From positions 3,451,694 to 3,515,693 of the forward strand of contig JAVDOI010000003.1 of NCBI GenBank assembly GCA_032191485.1: DNA of 64,000 bases, in the 5' to 3' direction. Position numbers and translations under genes: made by a program. Source of the DNA: Leptoclinus maculatus. Lineage: Eukaryota > Chordata > Actinopteri > Perciformes > Stichaeidae. The notes beneath the pieces are model-generated. The model made no database searches and was not told the DNA's origin. It saw only the letters and a list, made by a program, of their open reading frames with translations. Shown one piece after another: positions 23,604 through 36,711 of this stretch (its first letter is position 1; each line of letters opens with the position of its first letter).

Positions 23604-25655
23604 GTTCAGGAGTAATTTAAAAGTGAGCCAGTGTAGAGGCAGGCTTGATATCCTCAGGCATCGTTCTCCACTGATACCTTGACGCCTAATTAATCTGCAT
23701 TGTCGGGTTGAATTTACAAACTGCACCCTGCCTGAGGAGCTCACGCCGTAATTAGGCTCGTAAGGGATTAAAAAGGTCAGAGATGTAGCTTGATGATAGT
23801 CCAGCACAAGCCTTGTGGTCGATTTAGAAATCAGTTCTAAAAAATAAAAGGTAGGCTACACAAACCACCATTGGGCCAAACAGCATTTGATGTCAGTAAG
23901 GCAACTCTTTAAGCATGGCGTGTTTGCTGGCTTTTATATGTGCATGTGTCGCGTCTGTGAATGATGTGAATTGGATGAAGGGCATATGTACTGTATACAC
24001 ACACACAGGCCTTTAATGCATGAAACAAAAGACTCCCGAGAGCTGTGAATGCAGTTTCATTTTCCAGGTCAAGAATGACTCCCAGCGGTTGGTACAGTAA
24101 ATCATCAAACACTTAAAAGGCAGCTTCAGTGCTCTCAGAACTAAAAGAAAAAACTGAAATTGGTCAAAATTGATTTCATAAATAATCCACAGTCCAGTTT
24201 TACAAAACATCTGGATTAAAAGGACACACCTCTGAAATTCAAATCAGCAGAACCGAAGCACATGAAGTCAGGACTGTGTCTGAATCTATATAAAAGTCTT
24301 CATAAGAACTGTACACCTCAAACCCACGTGGGTCATTTTACTTGAAAGCTGCAAACTTTCGGTAACTGCTCAGGCTGTGTCCACAGGGTACATGCTGCAG
24401 CCATTATGCACCATGATTTCTTATAATGCATTTGCAATTTAAGCACGTTAGACATAATACACTTTAAGATTTATAAGGGCACATGAGAGTAAAGGCCAAC
24501 TTTATTTAAATTTAATCCCAGAACCACACAAATGTCAAGGCTACAGTTATGAGCCAGCATCCACGGCTGGAAAATGTCCGGAAGCTAAATGAAAATATAT
24601 CTGCATTTCCAATGCATCAGAGTTTGGATGCTACATTAGGAAATAAAAGCAGACTGGGTCTCCCATTTCCCTTCATGTATTGCGGTTGTGCTCAGTTTTA
24701 GCACATCTTATTCAACCATTTGTTGATTGCAACTAATTTAGAAGGATATGGTTGCCATCGTTTTCATGCTACACATGTAAATGTGATATTATGATAATAC
24801 CACGTTTTTGTTTCTAAGTGGTCCAGTATCACTGCAGCAAAGCATTCTGCACTGTTGATGTACATACACAGGCCCACATTGTTTTTAAAATCAACATTAT
24901 GGCAAGAACCTTACATGGACATAAACCATTTTTTGTTTGTTTTACCTTTCGCTTCATCTGGTCTGTCTGTTTGCTCAAAGTCTCTTTCTGAAATCACGTG
25001 TCTCATCCACATTGTCTAAATCTTTGAGACAACACTAACACGGTCCTCTCTGCGACGCTCACTCACATTTCCACCAATGTCTTCCGGCAGCAACAAGACT
25101 TCTCCTTGAGCAAGTCTCGGTTAGACATAATGACGGACGAACCGGATCAAGTAAAAGGTAAAGAAAAGTCGTTTATTGTCTGTTGGGTCACCTATAATGA
25201 CAATCAGCCTGGCAGGGGCAAGAACAAGAACTTTTATTGGACGTACATTGACGGTGGGAATTGCTTGATAGACATACATTGCAGGTCATTTAGCAGCTGC
25301 AGGTTGCAGCGCTCTCGCTCAGTAATGGACCCATTCATTAAAATGGTTGTCCCCTTTACTCGGATACAAACACATGGGTAAATAGGTTAAGTTAAGTAAC
25401 CCTTTAGGACCATTTAGTATCAGCAAAATAAGCCTGTGCATCTTTTGGATGTGTTATTCGTAATCTTGTGCTTTGTTTAGATACCACAAATATTTGTAAT
25501 CCGTGAATATCGTTGCATCTTTCCCTTAAAACTCCTTTGAGATATTATGTGCTACGTAAATAGATTAATTTGAAGTTATGGAGAGTGTGGCTAATGGATT
25601 TCTTACATATTAGACACCTCTTTAAGAGGTTCTTAAGTGCCACTGTACAGGCCTA
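23604..25655. other. unclassified non-coding DNA
   Basis: No gene recognised. The frame at 25106-25381 lacks homology that I can identify. Confidence 0.5.
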
Positions 25656-25671
25656 CTATATATATATATAT

Positions 25672-25703
<32 letters not shown>
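25656..25703. repeat. (TA)n microsatellite
   Basis: TA units with one ACACA interruption, ending in GATGATGATAGATA. Confidence 0.95.
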
Positions 25704-25707
<4 letters not shown>

Positions 25708-27080
25708 ATGATAGATACAAACAGGTTAATCAGTTCTTTCTAGAAAAAGGATTTCAGATGACGATGTTTTTAGTTTCCAGTACTGATATTAAATAATTAT
25801 ACCAATCCTGACTTTGACTCTCTCTCTTAGGAATGCTTCTCCTGTTCCTCAAATTAATATTTTGACCTGTTTTTTTATAACGCTTTTCCATCGCTTTTTG
25901 ATCAAGCATTTTCTGAAAGCGAATCTAAAAAACCGATGTAGATTAAATGAAATTGAATTCCCCTAGTCCCAGGATGCTGGTCAGGCTAAACAGTCTGTTT
26001 CAGGGAAAAGAAACGGATGCTGTTCATGTGGGTGGTGTTCATCTGATTTGCCAAAGATTCATAGACTTCTCTGAGTGAGAGGAAGTGGCTTTTAAAAGCA
26101 ACTGTGAGCCAGGAATCTAGTCTATAATTCAACATATTGGTCCTTATGAGCATATAGCAGAATGTTTGGGCCTTCAGCAAATGTTGGATGTTGATTCATC
26201 TTGACTTCACTGCTCATCATTTTACTGTTTGGGGAGATTTTTGCTTTGAGTCTGTTTCCTTGAATTGTATTCTCCGCTTAAGGAATGATGCAACAAGGTA
26301 TTTCCTTGTTTGTAAAAACAAACTCAAAAATAAAGCTGTTGGTATAGATTCAGAGGCCCCCATAGCACATGCGCATCAATTTCTTCAAGTGTGAGACTCA
26401 CTCTTTTCCCAGAGCAAAAGCAACCGTTAAAGTGTCTAGCCTGCCAAGCAAATGCATAAGCAATGGCTTCAGCACTGACAAAAGGTCAGACGATACAAGG
26501 AAGCAGTCTGATTTGAAGGGCACTCGCTGGGTCTCACTGGATTTTGGCTGCATTTCAAAGAAAACTGTCAAAGGAAAAAACAGACAATATAGCTAAAGGC
26601 AACTGGGGGGAAAGGGTAAAGTCATTAGTTGTTCATGAATATTTTCAATTATGTATTCAGGTATTCTTTTTTATCATTATCAGGCCACATTTATCTCTCA
26701 ATATGTGTTATTTAGAAATAAAAAAAAAACAGCAATAAATGGAAAACGCATTAATAAATACCTTCGATACTCAAGACCTTTTGTTTTATTTGCCAGGGGG
26801 TAAAAGAACGCCATTCAATATTTCCGCCACAACCTTATCTGTCCGAGTACAGCTCATCTCAACTCAGCTGCATGTATTTGTTCAGCCAGCCAGTATGCAA
26901 ACGGAGTTTTACTTTTCTTTTATGTTGTTTAATTGGGAAACTCAGTGTCACAGATTCAGATTGTGCCTCGCTCATCCCTTTTTCGAAATTAAAAAAATAA
27001 GTCTTCATCCACGCATTGAGCTGATTACGGACGTCAGCTTGCTGATAGTGAGGCTAAATTAAAAGTCAGTGATTTACAAA
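25704..27080. other. unclassified non-coding DNA
   Basis: No gene or repeat recognised. The AT-rich part around 26630-26990 contains A runs. Confidence 0.5.
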
Positions 27081-27312
27081 GTGAATACAGTTCATCCTGT
27101 GGGGAACACGAATGCCTGTACCCAATTTCATGACAATCCCTCCTATAGTTGTTGAGACATTTTACACAAAACCAAATGTGAACCTCATAGTGGTGCTACA
27201 GGAAAGGTCAGGGTATCATTAACGTAATTAGGATTCATCCTCTGGGAACCACGTATGTTTGTACAAAATTGCATGGCAATCCATTCAACAGATGTCGATA
27301 CATTTTACTAAA
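27081..27312 (-). repeat. composite fish repeat, 'GGATTCATCCTCTGGG' part, two units
   Basis: Two related units in tandem: GTTCATCCTGTGGGGAACAC to TTGTTGAGACATTTTACAC, and GGATTCATCCTCTGGGAACC to GATGTCGATACATTTTAC, joined by AACCTCATAGTGGTGCTACA. Each carries CATG-CAATCC and GTACAAAAT or GTACCCAAT words. It is the complement of the arrangement at 57690-57840. Confidence 0.65.
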
Positions 27313-27740
27313 GTGCAAGCTGCCAACATGCTGGTGCAAAGGCCGATTCATATTTCCTGTTAGTGCAAGGGTCAGCGTGAAGCAAATGTCCACCCAGTGT
27401 CAACACGTACCCTTTGTGGACGGCTACAAGAAGCCCACAATGTGTCTGTACAAATAGCAAGCGCACTGACTATGCCTGCTTTTGCAGTTTTTGCTGGAAT
27501 ATGAAGAGGAAGAAATGGAAAAAGAAGATTACAAAATGGGTGCTTGTTTTAAAGAGAGGTTGTTTAATTAACTGACTTTGCGGCATTGAACTCCTGGCAA
27601 ACACTGTCATGGTGGTTACCATAGCAGGAACCACAGACTAACGCAGACCCAGACACAAAATGTGACTATAAATGGAGTCACTTGCGCTCCTCTGTCCGTG
27701 CTACTAATAATGATAGTCCACAGCTGTCATTTAAGAGAGT
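27313..27740. other. unclassified non-coding DNA
   Basis: No gene recognised. It lies between two pieces of the same repeat and may contain diverged repeat DNA. Confidence 0.4.
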
Positions 27741-27845
27741 AAGGGGTATCCTCTGGGGACCGTGAATGTCAAGATTTCAAGACAATCCATCCGAAAGTTG
27801 TTAAGATATTTCAGTCTGGACCAAAGTGCTCAACTAACCGGGTGA
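27741..27845 (-). repeat. composite fish repeat, one unit
   Basis: GGGGTATCCTCTGGGGACCG, CAAGACAATCCATCCG, AAAGTTGTTAAGATATTTCA and GTCTGGACCAAAGTG match the complement of the unit at 57680-57760. Confidence 0.65.
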
Positions 27846-28539
27846 CATAGAATCAAGTCGCTGGCATGGCTTAAAAAAAAAAGAAAGGTAAATGTTACCA
27901 TTTGTTTATGGTACTTGTTTATGTTGCCTTATGGCCCATGAAATGTCTCATCTTATATTAACTGCCCATAATACGTTAAGCTCCATAGGGCAGCTTTAAT
28001 TTATGTCTGTTCAATTAACAAGGTAAAGCATTGTCACTTTGTCCACACGCTGCAGATGAGCAGGGCTTCCTGCTAATGAAAGATTGTCAGCCAGGTCATG
28101 CCAGCAATATGTGTTCAGAAATATGCACCCGAGTCTGACACAAATACAACACAGTAAGAGCATATATGCTCTGCGGACCTGCATGTTATGCCCGTTCTTT
28201 GCCGGTGGATGATTTAAAGAGCGTTGAGTGGATAGGAAGAGACAAAAGGCAGTGGGATTGTGATGCAGGCCTTAAGTGCCTGCTGTTGTCCTTCAAATTA
28301 GACGTCTGCTCTGAGCACACCGCACGTACTAACCGGAATGGAAAACATTCTTGTTTTGGGATTAAAGTCAGTCGAGAAAGGAGGCCACCCTCCCTCCTGA
28401 CTCTCAGCAGTTACATGTACATGAGCTGCTTAGTGTGTGTGGTACTGAAGAAGCATTGACCAACACGCATTATGTACATACAGAAACAGAGAGCATGGTA
28501 CTTAGTTTAGGTTTCACAAAGTATGGAAGACACAAGGGA
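27846..28539. other. unclassified non-coding DNA
   Basis: No gene or repeat recognised. Confidence 0.5.
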
Positions 28540-28665
28540 TAGTCCACAAAGAAATAGGGGTTCCTAAGGGGTTCTTCCTGAGTGGCTGAGGTTCTACCCA
28601 GAACCAATTGCTTCTGAGGAACACTTCGTTTTTGAAGAAAAGTTTTCAAGGGTTCTTTGTAAGAC
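28540..28665. repeat. GGTTCT/AGAACC-rich repeat, left part
   Basis: GGGGTTCCTAAGGGGTTCTT, GAGGTTCTACCCAGAACC and AAGGGTTCTTTG recur with the same spacing style as at 28960-29180. The short words are partly self-complementary. Confidence 0.5.
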
Positions 28666-28828
28666 TGAGATTGTGAACCATGATTGTTGTGGGCTGTGCT
28701 GCACAACATCAGCCCCCGCCCTGAAGGCACCTAATGAGGCCCAATGCTGCTGGACTTACTCACATGCACTAAAAGCGCATGCAGCCAGCCAGGCTATGTC
28801 AACAAAGCAAGAAGAAGCTCTGATACTG

Positions 28829-28853
28829 GCACACACACACACACACACACACA
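28829..28853. repeat. (CA)n microsatellite
   Basis: About 12 CA units between the two GGTTCT-rich blocks. Confidence 0.95.
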
Positions 28854-28929
28854 GGGTGAGTGATGCTATAGTAATGCTTTGAATATCACATGATGCCCCT
28901 TTAAACTAAAACCATGGTTAGTGTGGAGA

Positions 28930-29240
28930 AAGATCTCTGGGATATAAAAGGGAATATAAAAAGGTTCTTGGGAGATCCCCCTGAGGGTGGGTTCTTGTTG
29001 GCATCCTTAGAAGTTGGATAATTTCTGGATTGAACCTCTCAAGACGATTTTTGGTGGAACATTGCACCATAGAAGGGCTCTCTGTTGAACTTATCACAGG
29101 GGTCCTTGGTGGAGCCTATGTATAACCTTTTATGTTGGGTTCCAGGTGGAACCTTTAGCAAAAGGAACTAAAAAGGGTTCTAAGGGGACAAGCCTGAGGA
29201 CCCTGTATGGTTTTAGTTGGCGCCTTTTTATTCAAAGAGT
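28930..29240. repeat. GGTTCT/GGAACC-rich repeat, right part
   Basis: AAAAAGGTTCTTGGGAGATC, GTGGGTTCTTGTTGG, GGTGGAACATTGCACC, GGGTTCCAGGTGGAACC and AAAAAGGGTTCTAAGGGGAC follow one another, ending near TTTTTATTCAAAGAGTGTAC. This looks like a fish DNA transposon family with many GGTTCT modules, but I cannot name it. Confidence 0.5.
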
Positions 29241-31817
29241 GTACGATCATACATGGAATGCATTACTCTCCACTTGAAGTTCATTAGTTCCAAATGAGAG
29301 AATCCACGACAGCGGCGTGAATCATTGCAAACGCACTGAATGAGGTTGACATGCGTACCGTAAAACGAGTGCCGTTTGGCTGATACTAAAGGACATTTAT
29401 GTGAAAAGAACATTTTGTCGCTAAATCAGCTACAAAAATGTATTATGCAACAAATTGACAGTTACAGGATGTAACGTGACTCTGAACATTAAACTTGCAT
29501 GCGGGTGGTTGGCAGCATATATGGATGTGATGCAGGTGTAATGTTGTCGGTACATGGTGCACTATCTGCTCTTGCCCTACGAGATACCAGTTTGCCTCGG
29601 GCCTTATGGAAGCGGGTTTTTTTTCTTCAGCTTTTGGGAAGCAGACCGTAGGAAACACCACTACTGCCGGAGGACAACGCAGCAGCTACATTAGCAATGG
29701 CAGCGTTCACTGCCTTTACAGATGCTAACGCTCTGCCTTAAGGGGAGAAGCCAAGTAGTAGACGACTGTGCAAAGAAGAGGGCAGGCAGCTACTGCTAAC
29801 CTTAGGCTTCAGCAGCGTATGTGGTGTGGCTTTGAAAAAAAAAACCGGCATACTTGTATGTTCGGGGTGAAGTGCAGGGCGGTGGTTTACGTTAACCCCA
29901 TCAAAAAAGGTGACGCTCTAATGGGAACATGAAGTGATTCACATCGAAGGGACATAAATAGTTGGAGCTGCTCACTCTGTTTGTGTGTGTGACAGTAGGT
30001 GTGTGCACGCGAAAATTAATGAGCTTCTTCACACAAGGAGCCTAATAACGACCGTGAAAATAATTACGTGCAGCAGAACATTGATGTGTGAAATAACAAA
30101 GACGAGCACGCTGTGTAGCCCGTGTTGCTATCAGCTCACCCTAATTATCTGCGTTAGCCGCTACTGGACAGCTGGAAGGACCGCAGTGTCACATATGATG
30201 GCCAAAACAAAGCCTCGACCCTTCCAACCCCGTGCCGGAGTGGCTCCGCAATACACTCTCAATCCACAGAAAATAAATATCAGATTGCAAACTGACCTCG
30301 AGCCCCCGCCGCTCGAAAATCCCAGTGCCGCCCTTAAGAGTCTTTACCACAGACTAGAAGCGGGTGAATAGGGATAATTTAATGAAACATTAGGAGAGAG
30401 CACTCCACAGTTCTTAAACAAATTGCTTTTGTGACTGCCAAGCTCGGCTCAATTTAGGTTGCCTGAAGGTAGAGCCGAGTGAAAACAAGAAAAGGGAAGA
30501 AAGAGCAGTTTTGCACCTGCAGCGTTCAGTAGTTGGTTGGATGTAGTTCCAGAGGAAAAAACAATTGAAATATGAAAGATGAGGCTGTCCTGTGATGACT
30601 AAGCCTCCCTTAGAAAGCCTACTCGTGGATTCATATGAACTTTCCGCAGGACAGATTAAGTGGCTGTTGGCACCTTTCCATGTTATCGGCAGCCACTTAT
30701 AAGCACAAACAGGTGGCTGCTGGGTACTGGCACCTTTTTTACTGGCAACGCGAGATGTTGGCAGGGGCCTGGGGAGCCATTTTCGTGGCATCGCAAAGGA
30801 GATTCACCTCTCATCACCTCTTTGTGCGACATAGTGTTCTTAAGCTTGGGATTTGAAGCTGGCCACAGAGTAAAGCCTTGAATTAGCTTAATGAGAGGAG
30901 CCAGGCACATGACTTAAACATCACGTGGAGAGACAGTCCCAGTCAGGCACTCTGAGCCGATATGATTATTACTGTCTGTGTCACAGGCGTGGTCGGTTTG
31001 TGTGCGCTCTCAGAAGAGAAGAACTTGCATGTGAGAGACTGATTTGTGTCCATGTTTGCATGCATGTGTCGGTCTGCTTCTGCTGGATGTACATTGGTGT
31101 GCTAATGGGACTATAATAGGGACTCTATAATAGGGCATATGGATTATTCGTGGTGCCTCTGTAATGAGGACAGAGAGAGGCGCACAACCGCAAAACGTCT
31201 CTATTGCACATTGTTGGCTTTACTCGGATCCAGTGGGTGTGGACAGATTGTTCTGGCCCACGTACATTCATGCAAGGACAGTAGTAGAAACCATCAAAGT
31301 GAAATGATGGAACGATTTATTTTTTTGATGCCTAGAACTTCTGATAGAGAGGACTATTTTCACAAAAAACACCAAGATTCATTAAGCTAATTGATTCATT
31401 ATTAGCCTTTTTAACGTACAAACGGTAATGTTCAAAGCAACCCGGTAGCCATTTAGCTAATTAGCAGCTATGTTGTGCGTCTGGAAAAACTTTAGTATTG
31501 CATTGAATATCTGAATGTCGAATTTAGTTTTTTAGCTCGTACGTCGAAAACACACCAGAGCAGCGGTGAAGTGTGGCCTGCGGCGAGCTGACATGCAACT
31601 ACTGTTTGGCGGCAATGGTGAGCAGGGGCCATTTTGATTAGGTGGCGAAGTGCGACCAAACAAAAAAATCGGGAGAGTTTTTTAACTTTTAGCGGGCAAA
31701 GTGCTATAATAATGGGGAGGCAAAACTATTTAGTAATATAGTGTTGTAACATTTTGGTAACAATATGGCAGCCCGCTAAAATGGGTTATCAGTGGATTAA
31801 AAATGGAAATAAGTGAT
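29241..31817. other. unclassified non-coding DNA
   Basis: The longest frame (29985-30371, 128 codons) has no recognisable domain. Its last part (30200-30370) is CG-richer than the surroundings, but lacks a convincing acceptor. No repeat family named. Confidence 0.45.
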
Positions 31818-31985
31818 GGTGACAAAGGTTCGGCGTTTCGATCCCTGGCTTCAGTTGGCATGTCGAACTGGCCAAGACACTGAATTTAAATGCTGAATGT
31901 TCACATGCAATGTAAAGCGCTCTGAGTGTTGGGAAAACTAGAAAGGGACTAAATACAAGTCCAGTATTATCGGCTACTATCAGAG
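31818..31985 (+). mobile_element. tRNA-derived SINE remnant
   Basis: GTTTCGATCCCTGG at 31834 resembles a Pol III B box. It is followed by GGCATGTCGAACTGGCCAAG, ACACTGAA, a GTAAAGCGCTCTGAGTG word and ACTAAATACAAGTCCAGTAT. That order is typical of a widespread fish SINE with a LINE-like tail. The A box is not recognisable, so the head is truncated or decayed. Confidence 0.65.
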
Positions 31986-33109
31986 TTCAAAAGACTTAAA
32001 AATCACATAAATATTGTCAATATTGGTAATTAAAGTTAGGATTTTTTTTTTTTATTGTCATATACATATACACATATAAGACATTTGCATATTATAATGC
32101 TGAAATCCATCTCCCCCATTATGTTCCAAAAGTTCCCTTTTGTTTCAATGCTGTTTCCAGCAATGCTAAGCGACAGAAATGATATCCAAGTTGTAATAAA
32201 CCATAGTTTTCCTCCTTAAAAAAAAAACAAATACCGGTGAAATTCAGAAAATACAGTATGTAATACTCATGCAAAGAAATGACTCCTCCCCCACCCAAAA
32301 TATAAATAATTTATGTTTCCAGCTTAAACAGTATACGCAATCATGTCTCCACGCCGTAAAAATGACAACACACCGATTGCAGACTGCGTTCTACTATCAA
32401 CAAGCATCAAACTGACATTAGTCGTCAACACGTTGTCGAGATTTGATTTGACTCTTCGAGGCGTTCCCCACTGTTGGATGAATGAGGGGTGTTTTTCTGC
32501 ACATGGTTGAGAGAGCTTCAAAATCACACGCATTTATTTCCATGTTGTTGACACGTGTCGGGCGGTTCCTCTGCTGTGTGGTGTACAATATGCTGATTGG
32601 TTGGACTGACGGCAGAAAGGATGTGTTGCCCTGTCACACAGAAGTAAGAGGCCTATGGCACAGGCTGCTCATTACCGTTCGGCAGCAGCGAGACATGGGC
32701 GTTTGTGTTTGTGCGTGCACATCTTCAGGAGCGTCCGCTGCGCGGCGAAGCCATTTAAATGAATTTTTGGACCTCAGCTCTTGATCAAACAGAAAAAAAA
32801 ACACCATTCTGTTTTCGCTCCTCATTATTCTCCTGCTGTTTCCTCTGTGCGTTGTCTGACTGTGCACCGGGACACTGGGACAGAGAGGTTAGAGTCTCCT
32901 GTAGCTTGACACTTCATCGTGGGTTTGTGAGTAACTGCCAGAGCACACAACACATTTTTTTTTTTCTTTTTCTGGCACTGCGTGTTTTTTCATCCTGCTG
33001 AAGGAAATGTGAAATGAGTTGCAGTGCAGCAATCAAATAAGAGAAGAAAAATAATCTGGATTGTGTTCAGCCATCACAAGGTGTTTCTTGCCTGTAAACT
33101 AAGTGGATT
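31986..33109. other. unclassified non-coding DNA
   Basis: No gene recognised. T and A runs at 32041-32054 and 32217-32228. Confidence 0.5.
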
Positions 33110-33319
33110 TCTTTTTTTAACATGATCTGAACATGATTTTCAGAGTTGTATTTATTCTTTCATTTAATTATATTAATTTATTTGTGTTAACTTCATTTGG
33201 TGTGCATTAGTTCGTATTGTTTTTGTCTGGTCAATGATTTTTAAAGCACTTTTAATTGCATTTGATATGTTTGTAAGGTGCAATATGAATAAAACTTGAT
33301 TGATTGATTGATTGATTGA
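33110..33319 (+). mobile_element. L2-like LINE 3' tail
   Basis: TTTTTAAAGCACTTTTAATT, GTAAGGTGCAATATGAATAA and AACTTGATTGATTGATTGAT form a typical fish L2-type 3' end with a TGAT tandem tail at 33294-33319. The left limit is uncertain. No coding part is present. Confidence 0.6.
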
Positions 33320-34457
33320 AGTAGAAGTTCTCAAGTACTTCTTAACACCACCTCTGGCTTGATACACGGCTCGCTTTGCAGCAGCTCCACGAGCAAAGAC
33401 GTGGCTGTTTCCTCCTAAATCAAGAGTTGCAAATGGAGTCTTGCACTTGTTACGTGATGTGCCAAAACCTCTCAGTTTGGACTAGTGTAATAAGTCTCCG
33501 TTAACTCAGCGGCAAAATGCTTGTGCAGGCCTGTGATCTGTCTGCTCACACACACACACACACACTTTTCACAGATCTATGGTGTTGCATGATCTAAAAG
33601 AGTCCACAGGCTTTTTTTGTCAGGTAACGCTGACAAGCAGAACATGGAAATCACATTAAACCTTGCATGCGTCATTATCAATGAGCATGGCTGGCTGTGT
33701 TGACGAGAGCGAAAGCCTCCATGGCAGCAGTCATGAGGAAGCATACCTTTGATCAAAAGAATGTCCACAGTAAATCCATAAGCAGGTGCAGCCAAAGAAA
33801 CAGATTGAGGCAGTATGCATGGTTAGCTCAGATGTGAAGCTTTCAGGGGGAAGACGCGTGATTCATGTTCAGGCCAGTGGACCTTCAGTGCCTATGAGTC
33901 TCTTTCTAATTCACTTTCAAGTTTGAGTTATTTATTGTCATATGCAACAGTTATGGACCAGCAATTGTTGGCAATTTTTTTTTAAATACTGTTTTTGCTA
34001 ATGTTACCTTCAAGTTTCATCAGCGGGACCAGTTTACAAATTCTTGTATACAGTCATTGGGTTGGCATGTCTGCGATAACTGCTAGTTTGCTACAGTTCA
34101 TTGACAGATGTATTTTGACGATAGTAGATAATGGGGGGGGGGGGATGTGATAAGTTTGTCTGTGCTTGAGAGACTATTGGCTTTGAAAACCCCACTATCG
34201 CAAGGAAAACGTGTTTATTTCACCTAATAACTTGTTTCTATATTCCCGTGAGTGTAATATGTCATGTGGTGAAGTATCCTTTCTAAAAGTGGATCGCTGC
34301 TGTGGCCCCTTAACCCATACGGAAATGTTTCCTCTGTGCTTCCCAGCTGCTCAAAATTAGCCATTGCCACATTATTGCAACCGTGCATCCAATTTCTATT
34401 CTGTGATATTGCCGGGGAAGAAAAAGTGCCGGCAAGTTGTAATTGGGTGCTTAACGG
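33320..34457. other. unclassified non-coding DNA
   Basis: A short (CA)n at 33548-33565 and a G run at 34133-34144. No gene or repeat family recognised. Confidence 0.5.
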
Positions 34458-34473
34458 GCCAGCGATCGCTGGC
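34458..34473. repeat. perfect 16-bp palindrome
   Basis: GCCAGCGATCGCTGGC reads the same on both strands and contains the octamer GCGATCGC, which recurs at 39412 and 39564. Confidence 0.95.
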
Positions 34474-36139
34474 AAAGCCTGACTGGGCTGAGGGTTTACC
34501 CTTGGGGACTTTGTGCACAATGCCAATTGGTATCTGTAGATACTGTTGGATAGGACTGTCAATATGGATGGTGCTTCATTGGGCTATTAGTGAGAGGACA
34601 GACTGACTGGATATGTTATTATTATATTCATATATTAGCAAAGAAAACACCATGTTAACCATTTGTCCCCTGGAAAGACATGCTCCAGGGGGGTTGTCCA
34701 CCAAACTCCATAACTTTCTTGAACTGACAATCGGATTGGCCAGCAGTGTGGACCTTTTCATTCTTCCACAACTGTTTCTCTCACTTTCTAATTGAACATC
34801 CAAGTGCGACCCTTCGAATGTCTTCCAGGAGAGACTGTCTGAACGTATGATATTGCATCGTCCCCATGGTGCCTGGTTTTGACCGGGCCTTCTAGTGTGG
34901 CTGTTCAGAACAACTATGCGCTTTTGCCTTCCAATCGATCCCTTAGGTTACTGCCAGTAACTCTCCCTAAAGGAAATGTTGTGAAGCACAACGCCAACAT
35001 TTAGCATACATAAGTATCCATCAAACCATTGCCTAACAGCAACATGTTGTACAACCTAGTTTGTTTCAAGCATACTGAACCATCTACTACCAGCATTATC
35101 TCACAAGGTCTAATGGTGAGTAGTTCTGAACAATATTTTAAGCAGATTTAGTTATTTGTGTTCTCCAAGAGACAAGTCTTCCAAACAGACCAACCTCCAA
35201 AGTTGTTCCTGAAGTGAGAGAGACTCAAGTTTTTCAAGTGAAAATGATTGTATTTGACAGCAAAGGTTTCTACTAAATATAGTATCTCAACAGGTCGGGG
35301 ACGAAGGGATTATGACATCACCTTGAGAGTGACTAGTAAGTGGCAAGTCGCCGAGAGTTGGCGCAATACAGCACATTTCTCAGCCAGCCTCTTTTGCTAA
35401 TGGAGTTGCAGTTGAACCATTTCCTGCATAGAGGGGAGATAGGCTCAAATGAGGCAGTGCAATGACAGGCAATAGACTGGAAAATATGAGACTGGGAGAG
35501 TGGGATGGACTCAAGCTGATGTGTTTATTCGCCGCTGCGGGTTCCCAGCAGAAATCTTTGTGGGCGAATGCATTTTAAGTCCCCATATGTCCTACCATAC
35601 AAAAAAAAAAAGAAAAACCTTTGGAAATCAAACGGCCTCAGATGTTGTGACTTTCGGTCTTACTTGGTTTCAGAAGTTTATACGAGGGATTTAAAGAAAG
35701 ACTTGTGGTTGAAATCATCTTCAGTCTCTAAGTGCGGTATGCTGGTTTCGGCTAACTGTTAAGGCAATCCTGCTGCGTCAAAAGGGGATGCATTCTGAGT
35801 AAAACATCTTTGTGGTTTAAGATCTTGTTTTTGTCATTGAGACAACTTTCATGTCAAATTAAAGTGTTAGCGTGAAGTAAATGGACAGGGCTTGACAAGT
35901 GAGTTGATTGCGAAAGTGCCGACACACAAGGTTGGGATCGTCAGTTCAATCTCTCAGGTACCTTCACCACCAACCAAATCGCAGCCACCTATTTGTTTTG
36001 TTTTTCTCACACCACCAAAGTCGAAGCATAACACAAAACTAACCTCTGTTGCCATTCATGACAGCTTGACTTCCTAGTCTTCACTCAGCAGTAAAACAAT
36101 CACACAAGGTCATCCGGTATAGCAAAATGCAGCATTATA
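34474..36139. other. unclassified non-coding DNA
   Basis: No gene or repeat recognised. Confidence 0.5.
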
Positions 36140-36166
36140 ATCTTTCCTTTGAAAGAAAGGAAAGAT
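36140..36166. repeat. short hairpin (11-bp arms)
   Basis: ATCTTTCCTTT and AAAGGAAAGAT are perfect complements with a five-base loop. The stem is all purine on one strand. Confidence 0.8.
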
Positions 36167-36655
36167 GCTTAGTAGAAAAGACACTTTCCAAAAATAAAGC
36201 TAGAGCTGAGGCAGCTCCATACAAGCTCCAAGACAGAGATACAGTAGTGTGCGGCATATCTGACAGCTTGCCAAGATGATTCACTGCATTACAACTCATT
36301 GCTTACACATGCTAATCAATGATGATAACCTTTCACCTTTTAGAGGAATAATGACACATGCAATGATGAGTGCATGTTTCATGATGTTTTGTCTTAATAC
36401 CAAGGCTCACACTGAAAACATGCAATACGCTTCCATGTGTAAACCTCTGGGATGGCTGAGCATCCAAGGATGTTATGTCTGACTTTTATACCCAAAATAT
36501 TAATTAATTAATCACTACCACATTACATTAATACACTTTTTCTTTTTTTAATGGCATTGAAAAGATTGAGTTAAGCACATCTGGTATGAAAGAGAAGAGG
36601 GTAACATTTAGTGATTGCAGGTTGAAAAGTTAGGTTAAAATGTAGGCTAATGCTG

Positions 36656-36657
<2 letters not shown>
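36167..36657. other. unclassified non-coding DNA
   Basis: No gene or repeat recognised. Confidence 0.5.
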
Positions 36658-36704
<47 letters not shown>

Positions 36705-36711
36705 TATATAT
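36658..36711. repeat. (TA)n microsatellite
   Basis: TA units with a single ACACACA break. Confidence 0.95.

Noticed and set aside
23316..23807. 163-codon minus-strand frame
   Set aside because: Antisense to the RTE-like 3' end, which is non-coding in the family.
28829..28853. CRISPR-like or other spaced repeat array
   Set aside because: Only microsatellites and transposon modules were found; no regular repeat-spacer structure occurs anywhere, and the DNA is vertebrate.
29985..30371. 128-codon open frame
   Set aside because: The end part is proline-rich and CG-rich, but no acceptor with a pyrimidine tract fits and no family is recognised.
31830..31850. tRNA gene
   Set aside because: Only a B-box-like word is present; no A box, acceptor stem or anticodon arm. 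It belongs to a SINE.
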